In this document: piece by piece, positions 26,184-34,501 of the stretch
How positions within the stretch are numbered: position 1 is the stretch's first letter
Layout of the letters: each line of letters opens with the position of its first letter
From: Rhodoferax sp.
Lineage (GTDB): Bacteria; Pseudomonadota; Gammaproteobacteria; Burkholderiales; Burkholderiaceae_C
Assembly (NCBI GenBank): GCA_030645355.1
Contig: JAUSNJ010000111.1
Span: forward strand, 1-64,000
Direction of reading: 5' to 3'
Length of the DNA stretch: 64,000 nt
Position numbers and translations under genes: made by a program
Notes under the pieces: generated by a model
The model's input: the letters and a program-made list of their open reading frames with translations, nothing else
The model's database searches: none
What the model was told of the DNA's origin: nothing

Positions 26184-29100
26184 TCAGGCTGCCTTGCCTT
26201 CTGGTTTTGCCAATGGGAGGCAACAAGCCCCGGCCAGTAGCAAAAAGAGCAACAGAAACCTGGGTGTGTCAATCAGGGTGTCAAACAGTCCCACGACCAG
26301 GAAACTGCTGAGGGCCGCGAAGCCGGCACCGGAAATGGTATCGCCGTTGAACATGTTTCGCGTCGCCCGCACCAGTGCCAGCAGTACAAACAATGTCAGA
26401 GCCACCAGGCCGAACACGCCCTGGTCAAAGAGCACCCCGTAGAACAGGCTCTTGATGTGCCATTGCAGGTGCCCATCGGTTGAGAAAAACCAGTGATCCA
26501 TTCGGTCAGAAAAGTCGCCGTTGCTTAGCAGATTGGTTCCGGCAGCCGTCTCCAGGCGGATATTGTCAATATCCATGGTCGAGTTGGGCACGTCGTAGAA
26601 AAGGGAGAACTTGATGGGCCTGTGGCTATACCAGGGGCTGATGGCAAGCCCCTTGGCGGTGAACTGCGTCTCGACCTTGCGCCATGCACCGCTGTCTTTT
26701 CCCAGTTCAATGGTCTGCCAGATGCAGTTGTAGGAGGTCAGCATCCACTTCTCACAGATCGGTATCGTGATCTTGGAATCCGGGCGGCTGGGGCGCACGT
26801 CCATTCGCAACACGTAGTGCTGCCCTGGCTCAACGGCCACCAGTTGTTCCACGTAGAGGGAGTCTCCAGCGCTCAGGCGCAGGAAGGTATTGCCGGCCGT
26901 ACTCTCGAGCCGATAGGTCGCGGACCGATGCCCCTCGGTACTGCGCCAGTAGTTCGTTTCAGGGTAGCGTCCAAGACCCATGCCAAGCAGCGTGGTTGCC
27001 CAATCGGCATCCCGAATGCTCAGTGCGTCTTTCCAGTGTGCCTGCCGAATGTCCAGATCGGCGCTCACCCTGGCCAGGCGCATCTGTGCAAACTCGCCCT
27101 TGAAGATGGGAACGGCTACCAGCAGCAAGCCGCCTGCCAGCGCAGCGAATATCGCAGCGCTCCGCATGAGTCGTTTGGATTGCAGCGTCACGGTTGCAAG
27201 AACCAGAAAGACGGCCACGGCAAAGGCCGAGTATCCGTTTCGCGAGTAGGTGACCATCAATGCATAGGTCGTGGACAGCAGCAGCAGCAGACCTGGGATG
27301 CGTACCAGCCAGCGACGCTCCTGATGCATGAGGACAATCAAGAAAGGTGTTGCGGCCGCAAGAAAGCATTCGATATAGGCGCCTCCCACGTGCAGGGCTG
27401 AAAAAGGACCTGTGACGCGATAGCCTCCCGAAAAGTCCCACAAGCCGCTGAAAGCGACCCGTTCCCAGAGAATGACCGCCACCGTCAGCGCGAGCCCCAG
27501 ACTCATTCCCCAGACAAACGGTCGACGCGGGTCAAGTTGATTGGCAATGAAACGCTTGGCGAGTCCGTAAGCCAATACGGCCCAGAAACCGCCTTTGATA
27601 ATTCTCAGGGCGTTGTAGGGGCTGTAGTAGTTGTTGAAGGAATTTGCGTCGGGCCACTGAAAAGGCAAAAGGCCCCGCACAGCGCTGATCGCGAAGCTCA
27701 GCCCCAGGAGGGTGGCGGTAACGGCAAACACGGCGTCGCTGCGCGTGCGCTTTTTGGAGGGCGATGGCGAACGGGCGTAGGCGATTGCCATGCTCACGAT
27801 CAGGATGGCATCAAATTCCTCCAGGAAAAAGCGTCCGCTCCACGGTGCCAGATCAAACACTGGCAACGCCGCAGCCATCACCGCAAACACCCAGACCGGC
27901 CTGTGCCACACGATGGCAGCACATGCAACGAGCACCAGGCAAAGCAGCAAGGGGAATGCCGGAAACGCGGCCGCCCAGATGCCCGTTGCGGCAAGGCAAA
28001 GAATCAGCCAGATCGGAAGTGCCGAAGGGAATGGGGGTCTTTGCAAGCTTGTTGTGTTCATTGGGTCGGGCTGTGTTGGTTTTGCTGTGTCAGATGACAT
28101 TTGCTGCATCAGACGCACCGCCAGCCAGGCGGTAGCACCTGCCAGTGCAATGGCCGTCGTGTCGGGATGGGCGCCCGTCTGGAACAGCTTGCCGCCTTCC
28201 ACGATGGTCGCCAGCAACAGGGCCGCCGCCATCGCAAATGGAGGTGAACGGCGATACGCCCAGGCAAACAGCGCAAGTGGCACATAGGAAAGGCAAACCG
28301 CTGTCAGGCTGACCAAGGCCCTGGCTTCGCTGGAGAAGTAATGGTAGTAGAACGGCATGAACCGGATCTGCTCCAACTGCACGGCAGCGGCGCCAAAACC
28401 GTGCCAATGGGACGAGAACCATCCGTTGATCGTGAGCAACGCGCTTACATAGATCGCACCGATCGGGATCGCGTAGCGTCTGGCGATCAGCGCGAGTCCC
28501 CCGGCGGTCCAGTTGCCATCTTGCTTGCATAGCACCAGGCCACAACTGACGCCGACCGCTCTGGACAGTATCGACAGGCCTTGCGAGATGCCTGAAGCCA
28601 GGAAGAACTGTGCGCCCTCGATAAAGGTGCCTAGCAGTAGCCCAATGATTGCCCCTTGCGGGATGCCGGAGCCCCTGACGCCTGCCAGACGAACCAGCAA
28701 GACTCCAAATGGCATGGCGAGCAACACCTCGGCTGCCAGTTGAAAGGCCAACAAGACGGTCTTCTTGGTATGCCCTGCCACCAGCCAGCCCCAATGGTCG
28801 GATTGGATTTTGCTTTGCAGTTCTGGCCAGGACATCAGGATGTCAAATGGGAAGAAGGCGAACGCAACATATGCGATTGCATAGCCTTCCAGCATGCGCA
28901 TGCGCAAACGGTGGGGATCGCCCGAAAGCGAACCCAGCAGTCGCAGGAACCAATGGACATACTTCGCGGAAATCGCGAGCCCGATCAAGGTGCCGATGCT
29001 CTCGGCCACAATGTCGTTGAGTGACACGGTTCGCTGGGGAAAGTAGAGCTGTGCGAATTCGACGGCGATTGCGAGCGCTACGCAGCCCGTGCCGGCTATT

Positions 29101-29387
29101 GCGAGTAACAGCCAGCGCGGAACTTTCGGGAGAGTCTGCAACAACTGACAGGCCGTCAAAAACGCCAGCGGAATGTAGAGCACGCCATTGGCCACCCAGT
29201 CCGCCCTGGACTCAATACCCAGCGCCAGGAACGGAATGTTCTGAAACGCGAGAATGGCGTCATCCCAAGAGCGGTATACATACTTCAATGGAACCAGGCT
29301 ACCGTAGACGACAAACGACACGTAGAGCAGTACGAGCCACTTCACGCCCGGGAGTGGCTGCGGCAATGTCTCATGCTGGTTCTTCAT
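26184..29387 (-). CDS. VanZ-like / O-antigen-ligase fusion with inserted lectin-like domain
   Basis: A single frame of 1067 residues. Residues 15-150 form a VanZ-like membrane domain (VEFAQLYFPQRTVSLNDIVAESIGTLIG); two further VanZ-like stretches follow (GTFIEGAQFFLASGISQG, ATIVEGGKLFQTGAHPDTTA). Near residue 443 a second protein seems to begin, a multi-pass O-antigen ligase/polymerase with the conserved TYSRNGYSAFAV block at about residue 715. A soluble insert of about 140 residues (roughly 835-975) reads like a carbohydrate-binding jelly roll (TMDIDNIRLETAAGTNLLSNGDFSDRMDHWFF), then a final membrane pair closes the ligase. It would act as a Wzy polymerase or ligase at the periplasmic face. 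The fusion is unusual; the two halves are often separate genes. Confidence 0.85.
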   Translation of the reverse strand: MKNQHETLPQPLPGVKWLVLLYVSFVVYGSLVPLKYVYRSWDDAILAFQNIPFLALGIESRADWVANGVLYIPLAFLTACQLLQTLPKVPRWLLLAIAGTGCVALAIAVEFAQLYFPQRTVSLNDIVAESIGTLIGLAISAKYVHWFLRLLGSLSGDPHRLRMRMLEGYAIAYVAFAFFPFDILMSWPELQSKIQSDHWGWLVAGHTKKTVLLAFQLAAEVLLAMPFGVLLVRLAGVRGSGIPQGAIIGLLLGTFIEGAQFFLASGISQGLSILSRAVGVSCGLVLCKQDGNWTAGGLALIARRYAIPIGAIYVSALLTINGWFSSHWHGFGAAAVQLEQIRFMPFYYHYFSSEARALVSLTAVCLSYVPLALFAWAYRRSPPFAMAAALLLATIVEGGKLFQTGAHPDTTAIALAGATAWLAVRLMQQMSSDTAKPTQPDPMNTTSLQRPPFPSALPIWLILCLAATGIWAAAFPAFPLLLCLVLVACAAIVWHRPVWVFAVMAAALPVFDLAPWSGRFFLEEFDAILIVSMAIAYARSPSPSKKRTRSDAVFAVTATLLGLSFAISAVRGLLPFQWPDANSFNNYYSPYNALRIIKGGFWAVLAYGLAKRFIANQLDPRRPFVWGMSLGLALTVAVILWERVAFSGLWDFSGGYRVTGPFSALHVGGAYIECFLAAATPFLIVLMHQERRWLVRIPGLLLLLSTTYALMVTYSRNGYSAFAVAVFLVLATVTLQSKRLMRSAAIFAALAGGLLLVAVPIFKGEFAQMRLARVSADLDIRQAHWKDALSIRDADWATTLLGMGLGRYPETNYWRSTEGHRSATYRLESTAGNTFLRLSAGDSLYVEQLVAVEPGQHYVLRMDVRPSRPDSKITIPICEKWMLTSYNCIWQTIELGKDSGAWRKVETQFTAKGLAISPWYSHRPIKFSLFYDVPNSTMDIDNIRLETAAGTNLLSNGDFSDRMDHWFFSTDGHLQWHIKSLFYGVLFDQGVFGLVALTLFVLLALVRATRNMFNGDTISGAGFAALSSFLVVGLFDTLIDTPRFLLLFLLLAGACCLPLAKPEGKAA

Positions 29388-29460
29388 GGCGAGGGCTTGA
29401 TTGGTGTTTGCGCAATCCTAACCTCTGTGATGTGCATGCGGTCGGACCGCGAGGGCCATC

Positions 29461-30492
29461 ATGATCGGTAGACGCGAGCTCTCCAAATTTGGCGCTCTGC
29501 TGACCGGCGGTGTGATGCTCGGCGGTCGCCATTGGGCGGTCCTTGCCCAGCCCCAGGCGTCACTTTCCGGGCCGGCGTTGCTGCGTGTCGGTTTGACGAA
29601 AGCTATAAAAACGATAGCTGAAGCATCAATGTTAGCGGGGGCTGGAGCCGTTATTGAAGTGGACTCTGGTGTCTACACTGCCGACGTGGCAGTCTGGACA
29701 CGCGACGACCTGACCTTGCGCGCGGTGAGCGGTCGGGTACGCCTGTTGGCCCAAGGCGCTGCCGCTGAGGGAAAAGGCATCTGGGTGGTGCGCGCCAAAG
29801 GCATGTCGGTAGAGGGCTTTGACTTTGAAGGCGCAGCGGTACCGGATCGCAACGGTGCCGGCATTCGGTTGGAGCGCGGTTCACTGCTCGTGCGCGATTG
29901 TCGCTTCCTGCACAATGAAATGGGCCTACTGACCAACAACGACCCGTCAACCGTGCTGCGGGTAGAGAACTGCGAGTTCGCCCACAACCAGCGGCTCGAT
30001 GGGCACAACCACAATTTGTATGTGGGGCGCATCGCGGAGTTGTCGGTCAGGGCGAGCTTCTTTCATCACGCCCACATCGGCCACCTGCTGAAGAGTCGCG
30101 CAGGGGTGAACGACATTTACGACAACCGGCTCATAGATGGGGACGGTGGAAGCGCGAGCTACGAACTGGAGTTTCCCAATGGGGGCGTGGCCCATGTTGT
30201 AGGCAATCTGATTGCGCAGAGCGTCCTGACCGAGAACGCGACTCTGATATCGTTTGGTGCAGAAGGCTACAGCTGGCCACGCAACGAAATTCATCTGGTC
30301 AACAACACGCTGGTGAATCCTCTGCGCCGAGGAGGCGTGTTTTTGCGCGTGCGGCCGGGGGCAGACATCATCCGGGCTGTCGGCAATACCCTGGTGGGCA
30401 TGGGTACACTGGAATCAGCTGGGCCGGGTGAGTACCGCAACAACGTGCGGGACGATACACCGCATAATCCGAGGGCCTTACCCCTACCCTAA
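29461..30492 (+). CDS. Secreted right-handed beta-helix protein
   Basis: A 343-residue protein with an RR-containing N-terminal signal (MIGRRELSKFGALLTGGVMLGG), probably Tat-dependent. The body shows parallel beta-helix rungs: EGFDFEGAAVPDRNGAGIRLERGSLLVRDCRFLHNEMGLLTNN, VLRVENCEFAHNQ and YVGRIAELSVRASFFHHAHIGHLLKSRAG. Such folds are typical of polysaccharide lyases, hydrolases and epimerases that act on exported glycans. No catalytic residues can be named. It is divergent from the VanZ-ligase fusion and 18 bases ahead of the asparagine-synthetase-like gene. One copy of the window's GCTAT palindrome lies inside its 5' coding region. Confidence 0.78.
   Translation: MIGRRELSKFGALLTGGVMLGGRHWAVLAQPQASLSGPALLRVGLTKAIKTIAEASMLAGAGAVIEVDSGVYTADVAVWTRDDLTLRAVSGRVRLLAQGAAAEGKGIWVVRAKGMSVEGFDFEGAAVPDRNGAGIRLERGSLLVRDCRFLHNEMGLLTNNDPSTVLRVENCEFAHNQRLDGHNHNLYVGRIAELSVRASFFHHAHIGHLLKSRAGVNDIYDNRLIDGDGGSASYELEFPNGGVAHVVGNLIAQSVLTENATLISFGAEGYSWPRNEIHLVNNTLVNPLRRGGVFLRVRPGADIIRAVGNTLVGMGTLESAGPGEYRNNVRDDTPHNPRALPLP
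29601..29619. repeat. AGCTAT-N7-ATAGCT palindrome copy 2 (inside a gene)
   Basis: AGCTAT, loop AAAAACG, ATAGCT. It has the same stem and loop length as three other copies in the window, but this one is in frame inside the beta-helix gene (encoding KAIKTIAEAS). Confidence 0.5.
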
Positions 30493-30510
30493 TGAACCCG
30501 TAACGACGCC

Positions 30511-32187
30511 ATGCCTGTGACCGATTCTTTTCTAGCCCTTGGTTCCCCCCGGTTTTCTGACCCGCGACTGGCCGAGCTGGCCAGTCGCCAAGGTGTTGAG
30601 GCTGCATGGCGCCAAGCCGTCAGCGCTGATCCGCGCAGCGCGATGGCAGGTGTCACCGGCGACTTTGCGGTGGGGATGCGCGAGGACAGTGGCCGCACGT
30701 TTCTGGCGGTCGACCGGTTTGCCATTCGCACCATGTGCTACTGCCTCCAGGACGGGCAACTGCGGTTTGCTGCCCGCGCCGATGAGTTGGCCGATGGCAA
30801 TGCCGATGTTGACCCGCAAGCCATTTTTGACTACCTGTATTTTCACGTCATCCCGTCACCACGCACCATCTACAAGGGTATCTTCCGCCTGCCTCCCGGG
30901 CACTTTGCGTTGTTCGAGAATGGCCATCTCACGGTAGCGCCATATTGGGCTCCGGTATTCGTGGAGCAACGTGATCCGTCGTTCGGCGCGTTGAAAGATG
31001 AATTCAGGGCGTTGTTGCGCGAGGCGGTGGCCAGTCAGCTGGATGGCGGCAAACCGGCCTGTTTCCTGAGTGGCGGCACCGACAGCTCCACGGTAGCCGG
31101 CATGGCCGGTCTTGCCAGCGGCAAAGCCGCAGCCAGCTATTCGATTGGATTTGATGCCCAGGGCTACGACGAAATGGAGTTTGCGCGCCTGGCGGCCAAG
31201 CATTTCAAGACCGAGCATCATGAGTATTACGTGACACCAGAGGACCTGGTGCGCAGCATTCCGTCCGTTGCGGCGCACTTCGACCAACCGTTTGGAAACT
31301 CGTCAGCCTTGCCTTCCTACTACTGCGCGAAGATGGCGCGCGAGGATGGCGTGAGCAAGATACTCGCCGGTGATGGTGGTGACGAACTTTTTGGCGGCAA
31401 TAGCCGCTATGCCAAGCAAAAGGTTTTTGGCTGGTACGACCATGTGCCCGGCCCGATCAGGCGCGGCCTGATGGAACCCCTGTTGGGGACAGGGGCGGCC
31501 GACGTTCTTGCCGTGACGCGCAAGGCGCGCAGTTACGTCGAGCAGGCCCGCGTGCCCATGCCAGATCGGTTGCAGATGTACAACCTGATCATGCGCCTTG
31601 GCGTCAACGAGGTACTGACGCCTCAAATGCTGGCTCAGATTGACATGGCTGGCCCGCTGCAATTGCAGCGCCAGGTCTGGCAAAGCCCGCAGGAGTGCAG
31701 CCCATTGAATCGTGAACTCGCGTTTGACTGGCGGTTTACTTTGGCTGAGAGCGACCTGCCCAAGGTGTTGGGTGCCACGGGATTCGCAGGGATTGGCGTC
31801 GGCTTTCCGATGTTGGACGACCGGCTATTGGCCTTTTCACTCAAGCTGCCGACCGATTACAAGCTCAAGGGGCAAAGACTGCGCTGGTTCTTCAAGGAGG
31901 CACTGCGCGGTTTCCTCCCCGACGAGATTCTGGTCAAGAAGAAGCAGGGCTTTGGACTGCCCTTTGGCGTCTGGGTCAATGCGGAACCCAAGCTCAAGGC
32001 CCTGGCCAGCGAATCGTTGAACAGCCTTGCCCGGCGCGGTGTCGTGCGCTCCGATTTTGTGCAGACCTTGTTGACGAAGCGACTGCCTGAACACCCTGGT
32101 TATTTCGGTGAAATGGTGTGGATTTTGATGATGTTGGAGCAATGGCTGGCAGTGAAGGCCCCCCGATTTAGCGTGTCCAATCCCTAG
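30511..32187 (+). CDS. Asparagine-synthetase-like amidotransferase lacking the glutaminase cysteine
   Basis: A 558-residue protein with the two-domain layout of class B asparagine synthetases. The synthetase domain is intact: PP-loop LSGGTDSS at about residues 187-193 and LAGDGGDELFGG further on. The N-terminal glutaminase-like domain is shortened and begins MPVTDSF, so the catalytic Cys2 is missing; glutamine hydrolysis is not expected. Such proteins resemble beta-lactam synthetase and lasso-peptide cyclase relatives, which activate a carboxylate by adenylation and use another nucleophile. Here it may amidate or cross-link an acidic sugar or amino acid. The true Cys2-containing exosortase A amidotransferase is a different gene at 39196. 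Confidence 0.85.
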   Translation: MPVTDSFLALGSPRFSDPRLAELASRQGVEAAWRQAVSADPRSAMAGVTGDFAVGMREDSGRTFLAVDRFAIRTMCYCLQDGQLRFAARADELADGNADVDPQAIFDYLYFHVIPSPRTIYKGIFRLPPGHFALFENGHLTVAPYWAPVFVEQRDPSFGALKDEFRALLREAVASQLDGGKPACFLSGGTDSSTVAGMAGLASGKAAASYSIGFDAQGYDEMEFARLAAKHFKTEHHEYYVTPEDLVRSIPSVAAHFDQPFGNSSALPSYYCAKMAREDGVSKILAGDGGDELFGGNSRYAKQKVFGWYDHVPGPIRRGLMEPLLGTGAADVLAVTRKARSYVEQARVPMPDRLQMYNLIMRLGVNEVLTPQMLAQIDMAGPLQLQRQVWQSPQECSPLNRELAFDWRFTLAESDLPKVLGATGFAGIGVGFPMLDDRLLAFSLKLPTDYKLKGQRLRWFFKEALRGFLPDEILVKKKQGFGLPFGVWVNAEPKLKALASESLNSLARRGVVRSDFVQTLLTKRLPEHPGYFGEMVWILMMLEQWLAVKAPRFSVSNP

Positions 32188-32209
32188 TTGCTATTTTTTA
32201 TATAGCAAC
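32187..32209. repeat. GTTGCTAT-N7-ATAGCAAC palindrome copy 3
   Basis: A perfect 8-base inverted repeat, GTTGCTAT and ATAGCAAC, around a 7-base T-rich loop, placed exactly after the stop of the asparagine-synthetase-like gene. It could also act as a transcription terminator, since it lies between two convergent genes. Confidence 0.6.
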
Positions 32210-32252
32210 CTCCTCAGGTGGTATGAGGGCTATGGGCTAATTTCGCAAAGTG

Positions 32253-33194
32253 TCAGGTGCGAAAGTTGGCAAGCATGCGCAGACCGAAGCGCCAGTTGGT
32301 TTGGTCCCATGGCGTGAAGCGACGGATCTGGAACAGATCGTCTCCGGTGCGGGAGGCTCCCCACTGTGTGCTGAAGGCGGCATCAAAACCCAGACTGCGT
32401 ACGGCATCCACATTGTGCGCCGCGTAGTCTTCACCGGGCTTGCCATTGGGGTAGGCGAACAAGCCCACGCGCTCGTTGAGCAACTGCTCCAGGAAGTCCT
32501 TGCTGCCCCCAATTTCGTCTCGAGCCTGGGAGTCCGTGAGTTTGGCCAGAATTGGGTGGGACATGGTGTGGGCGCCAATCTGCATGCCCGCACGACGCAT
32601 TGCCCTGACATCATCGGACGTGACCATCAGGTTCCCCGGGAGTTGGACGTGCGCCAGCTGGGCCAAGCGCTCCGTGACGGCAACGCGCTGCTCGAATGGC
32701 TGGTACTTGATCTTGCCAATCAATGCGGCAATAGCTGCCCGTCTATCCTGGATCGAACCCATGGCGTGGCAGCCCAGTCCCAGCGAAGACAGGTCCAATT
32801 CCGGCAACGGGCAAGTGCGAACCGACTCGATGATGGTGTCGTTCCACATGCGACCGCCATCCATGAAGCCAGTGGCGATAAAGAATGTGGCTGACAGTCC
32901 ATGGCGGCGCAGGATCGGGACTGCGACGTGGCAATTGTCGGCATAACCATCGTCGAACGTAATGCACGCGGCTCTCGCCGGTAGCGAGCCGGTCTTCAGC
33001 CGTTGGACGGCCTCGTCGGCCGGCAACACATTGAACCAGACCCGGAGCCGCTCGCAGATCTCGTCAAACCGGCCGGCATGCATGTCGGCTGGAAAGAGAA
33101 GGTCAGGCTCAGGCAGCACCCGGTGGAAAATAAGGGCCGATAGGCGTGCACCAGCGCCTGCTGGCGACATCAAACCTGCAAGTGCGCCGATCAT
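32253..33194 (-). CDS. Polysaccharide deacetylase (NodB domain)
   Basis: The track frame reaches 33296, but the ATG at 33194 overlaps the stop of the O-ligase gene as ATGA and gives 313 residues, so it is preferred. NodB motifs are clear: ACITFDDGYADN, the metal site IGAHTMSHPIL, and LFAYPNGKPGEDY. There is no obvious signal peptide. It would remove an N- or O-acetyl group from a sugar of the repeat unit or a precursor. It is the last gene of the long minus-strand operon and is convergent with the asparagine-synthetase-like gene. Confidence 0.88.
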   Translation of the reverse strand: MIGALAGLMSPAGAGARLSALIFHRVLPEPDLLFPADMHAGRFDEICERLRVWFNVLPADEAVQRLKTGSLPARAACITFDDGYADNCHVAVPILRRHGLSATFFIATGFMDGGRMWNDTIIESVRTCPLPELDLSSLGLGCHAMGSIQDRRAAIAALIGKIKYQPFEQRVAVTERLAQLAHVQLPGNLMVTSDDVRAMRRAGMQIGAHTMSHPILAKLTDSQARDEIGGSKDFLEQLLNERVGLFAYPNGKPGEDYAAHNVDAVRSLGFDAAFSTQWGASRTGDDLFQIRRFTPWDQTNWRFGLRMLANFRT

Positions 33195-34501
33195 GCTTGG
33201 CTTGGCCCGGTAGAAGAGGCCAGGCCTGGAACGGTTCTCCAGCCGGGCGCAAATGTGGGTTCGGTCAGCCATGCCTTGTTTTTTACCCACTGACAAGTCA
33301 GCACCGTCATCGCCATCACGATGTAGGGCAAATCAAAATAGGCCAGGCTCAGAAAGGCGCCACCGACCGCATAGCCAACAAGGGACACCTGGCACATGGC
33401 GCCCAGATCGGCCGTCCATTTGGTCTTTGGTGAGAGATCTTTTTGGGTCCGCAACCACGATGCCATGCGCCAGGTGGAAATCCAAATGCCAAGGAACAGG
33501 AACAGTCCGATGAATCCATGGTTGCCCAACACCTGAAAGTAGATGCTGTGCGCTGCCAGCACGCTGCTGGGATCTGGCGCGAACCTGGCGAACAACTCCG
33601 GCGTGACTTGGTTGAAGCCAACACCACTGAAATAGTGTTTGGCAATGTTCCATGCGGCCCACCAGGAATTGATGCGCCCCATGGCGGAGCCGTCCTCTTT
33701 ATAGGTTTCGATGGTCGACATCCGCGCAGTCCACTCAGCAGGCATGAAAGCAACCAGGGGCACTGCAAATATGATGAAGAAGATGCCGATGCGCAGTTTG
33801 TCCTTGCCGCGCCACCAGAGTGTCATTGCCATGGCGCCGATGCCCAGCAAGGCTCCGCGCGAGTGCGAGCCCAGGGCAGAGACCGTGCACAGCAGCATGG
33901 CTGCGGTCAGGGCGTGTCGTCCAACCCGGTGCTGGATTTGCAGCTGGAGAAATCGCAGCAACGGAATCGTCATAACTAATGCCAGCGCGAACTCGTTGTT
34001 GTCTTCAATAAACGACCCTGGAGGTCCCCAGACCCGGTGGGCGGCGCCAGTCTGAATGGTAAAAATACCACCCTTGATGCCGAGCAGTGCCAATGACCCT
34101 GCGCTGACCCAGATGAGAGAGAAGATGTGCTGCTTGCTGTGCAGGAGCATCAGCGCCACCAACAGCATCCCATCAATCTTCATCACCTTCTTCCACTGGT
34201 CGTAGTCGCCCGAAAAATCCAGTCCGAGCAACCAGGACAGCGTGATCCAGCACATGAACAAAACGAACAATACGGTTGGATTGCCCTTGAAGGGTGACTC
34301 GCGATCGCGCGTCGCCAGCAAACCCACCATGACGCAAACTGCGGCCATGGCTGCCAGTGGTGCATGCAGCGCCATGCCGTAGGTGTAGCGGTGCGGATTC
34401 ATGATGCTCAGCCAGGTCCACAACATAATGCCGATCCACGGCCTGCGGAGCGCGGCAATGCAGCCCGCGATCACAATCGCGATGACGACGATGTCACGCA
34501 T
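33191..34501 (-). CDS. Putative O-glycosylation ligase, exosortase A-associated (Wzy/WaaL-like)
   Basis: A 436-residue multi-pass membrane protein with about ten hydrophobic segments and a large periplasmic loop containing GSFIEDNNEFALALVM and the HSRGALLG block typical of the O-antigen ligase superfamily. Sequence style matches the TIGR03097 family tied to exosortase A loci. It may link the polysaccharide, or an oligosaccharide, to a protein or lipid acceptor, possibly a PEP-CTERM protein; that link is a proposal in the literature rather than something visible here. Its start overlaps the upstream PaaK-like gene by 8 bases. Confidence 0.88.
   Translation of the reverse strand: MRDIVVIAIVIAGCIAALRRPWIGIMLWTWLSIMNPHRYTYGMALHAPLAAMAAVCVMVGLLATRDRESPFKGNPTVLFVLFMCWITLSWLLGLDFSGDYDQWKKVMKIDGMLLVALMLLHSKQHIFSLIWVSAGSLALLGIKGGIFTIQTGAAHRVWGPPGSFIEDNNEFALALVMTIPLLRFLQLQIQHRVGRHALTAAMLLCTVSALGSHSRGALLGIGAMAMTLWWRGKDKLRIGIFFIIFAVPLVAFMPAEWTARMSTIETYKEDGSAMGRINSWWAAWNIAKHYFSGVGFNQVTPELFARFAPDPSSVLAAHSIYFQVLGNHGFIGLFLFLGIWISTWRMASWLRTQKDLSPKTKWTADLGAMCQVSLVGYAVGGAFLSLAYFDLPYIVMAMTVLTCQWVKNKAWLTEPTFAPGWRTVPGLASSTGPSQA

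Noticed and set aside
26622-27401. Plus-strand ORF of 259 residues
   Set aside because: It is antisense to the VanZ-ligase fusion, whose reading frame is clearly coding.
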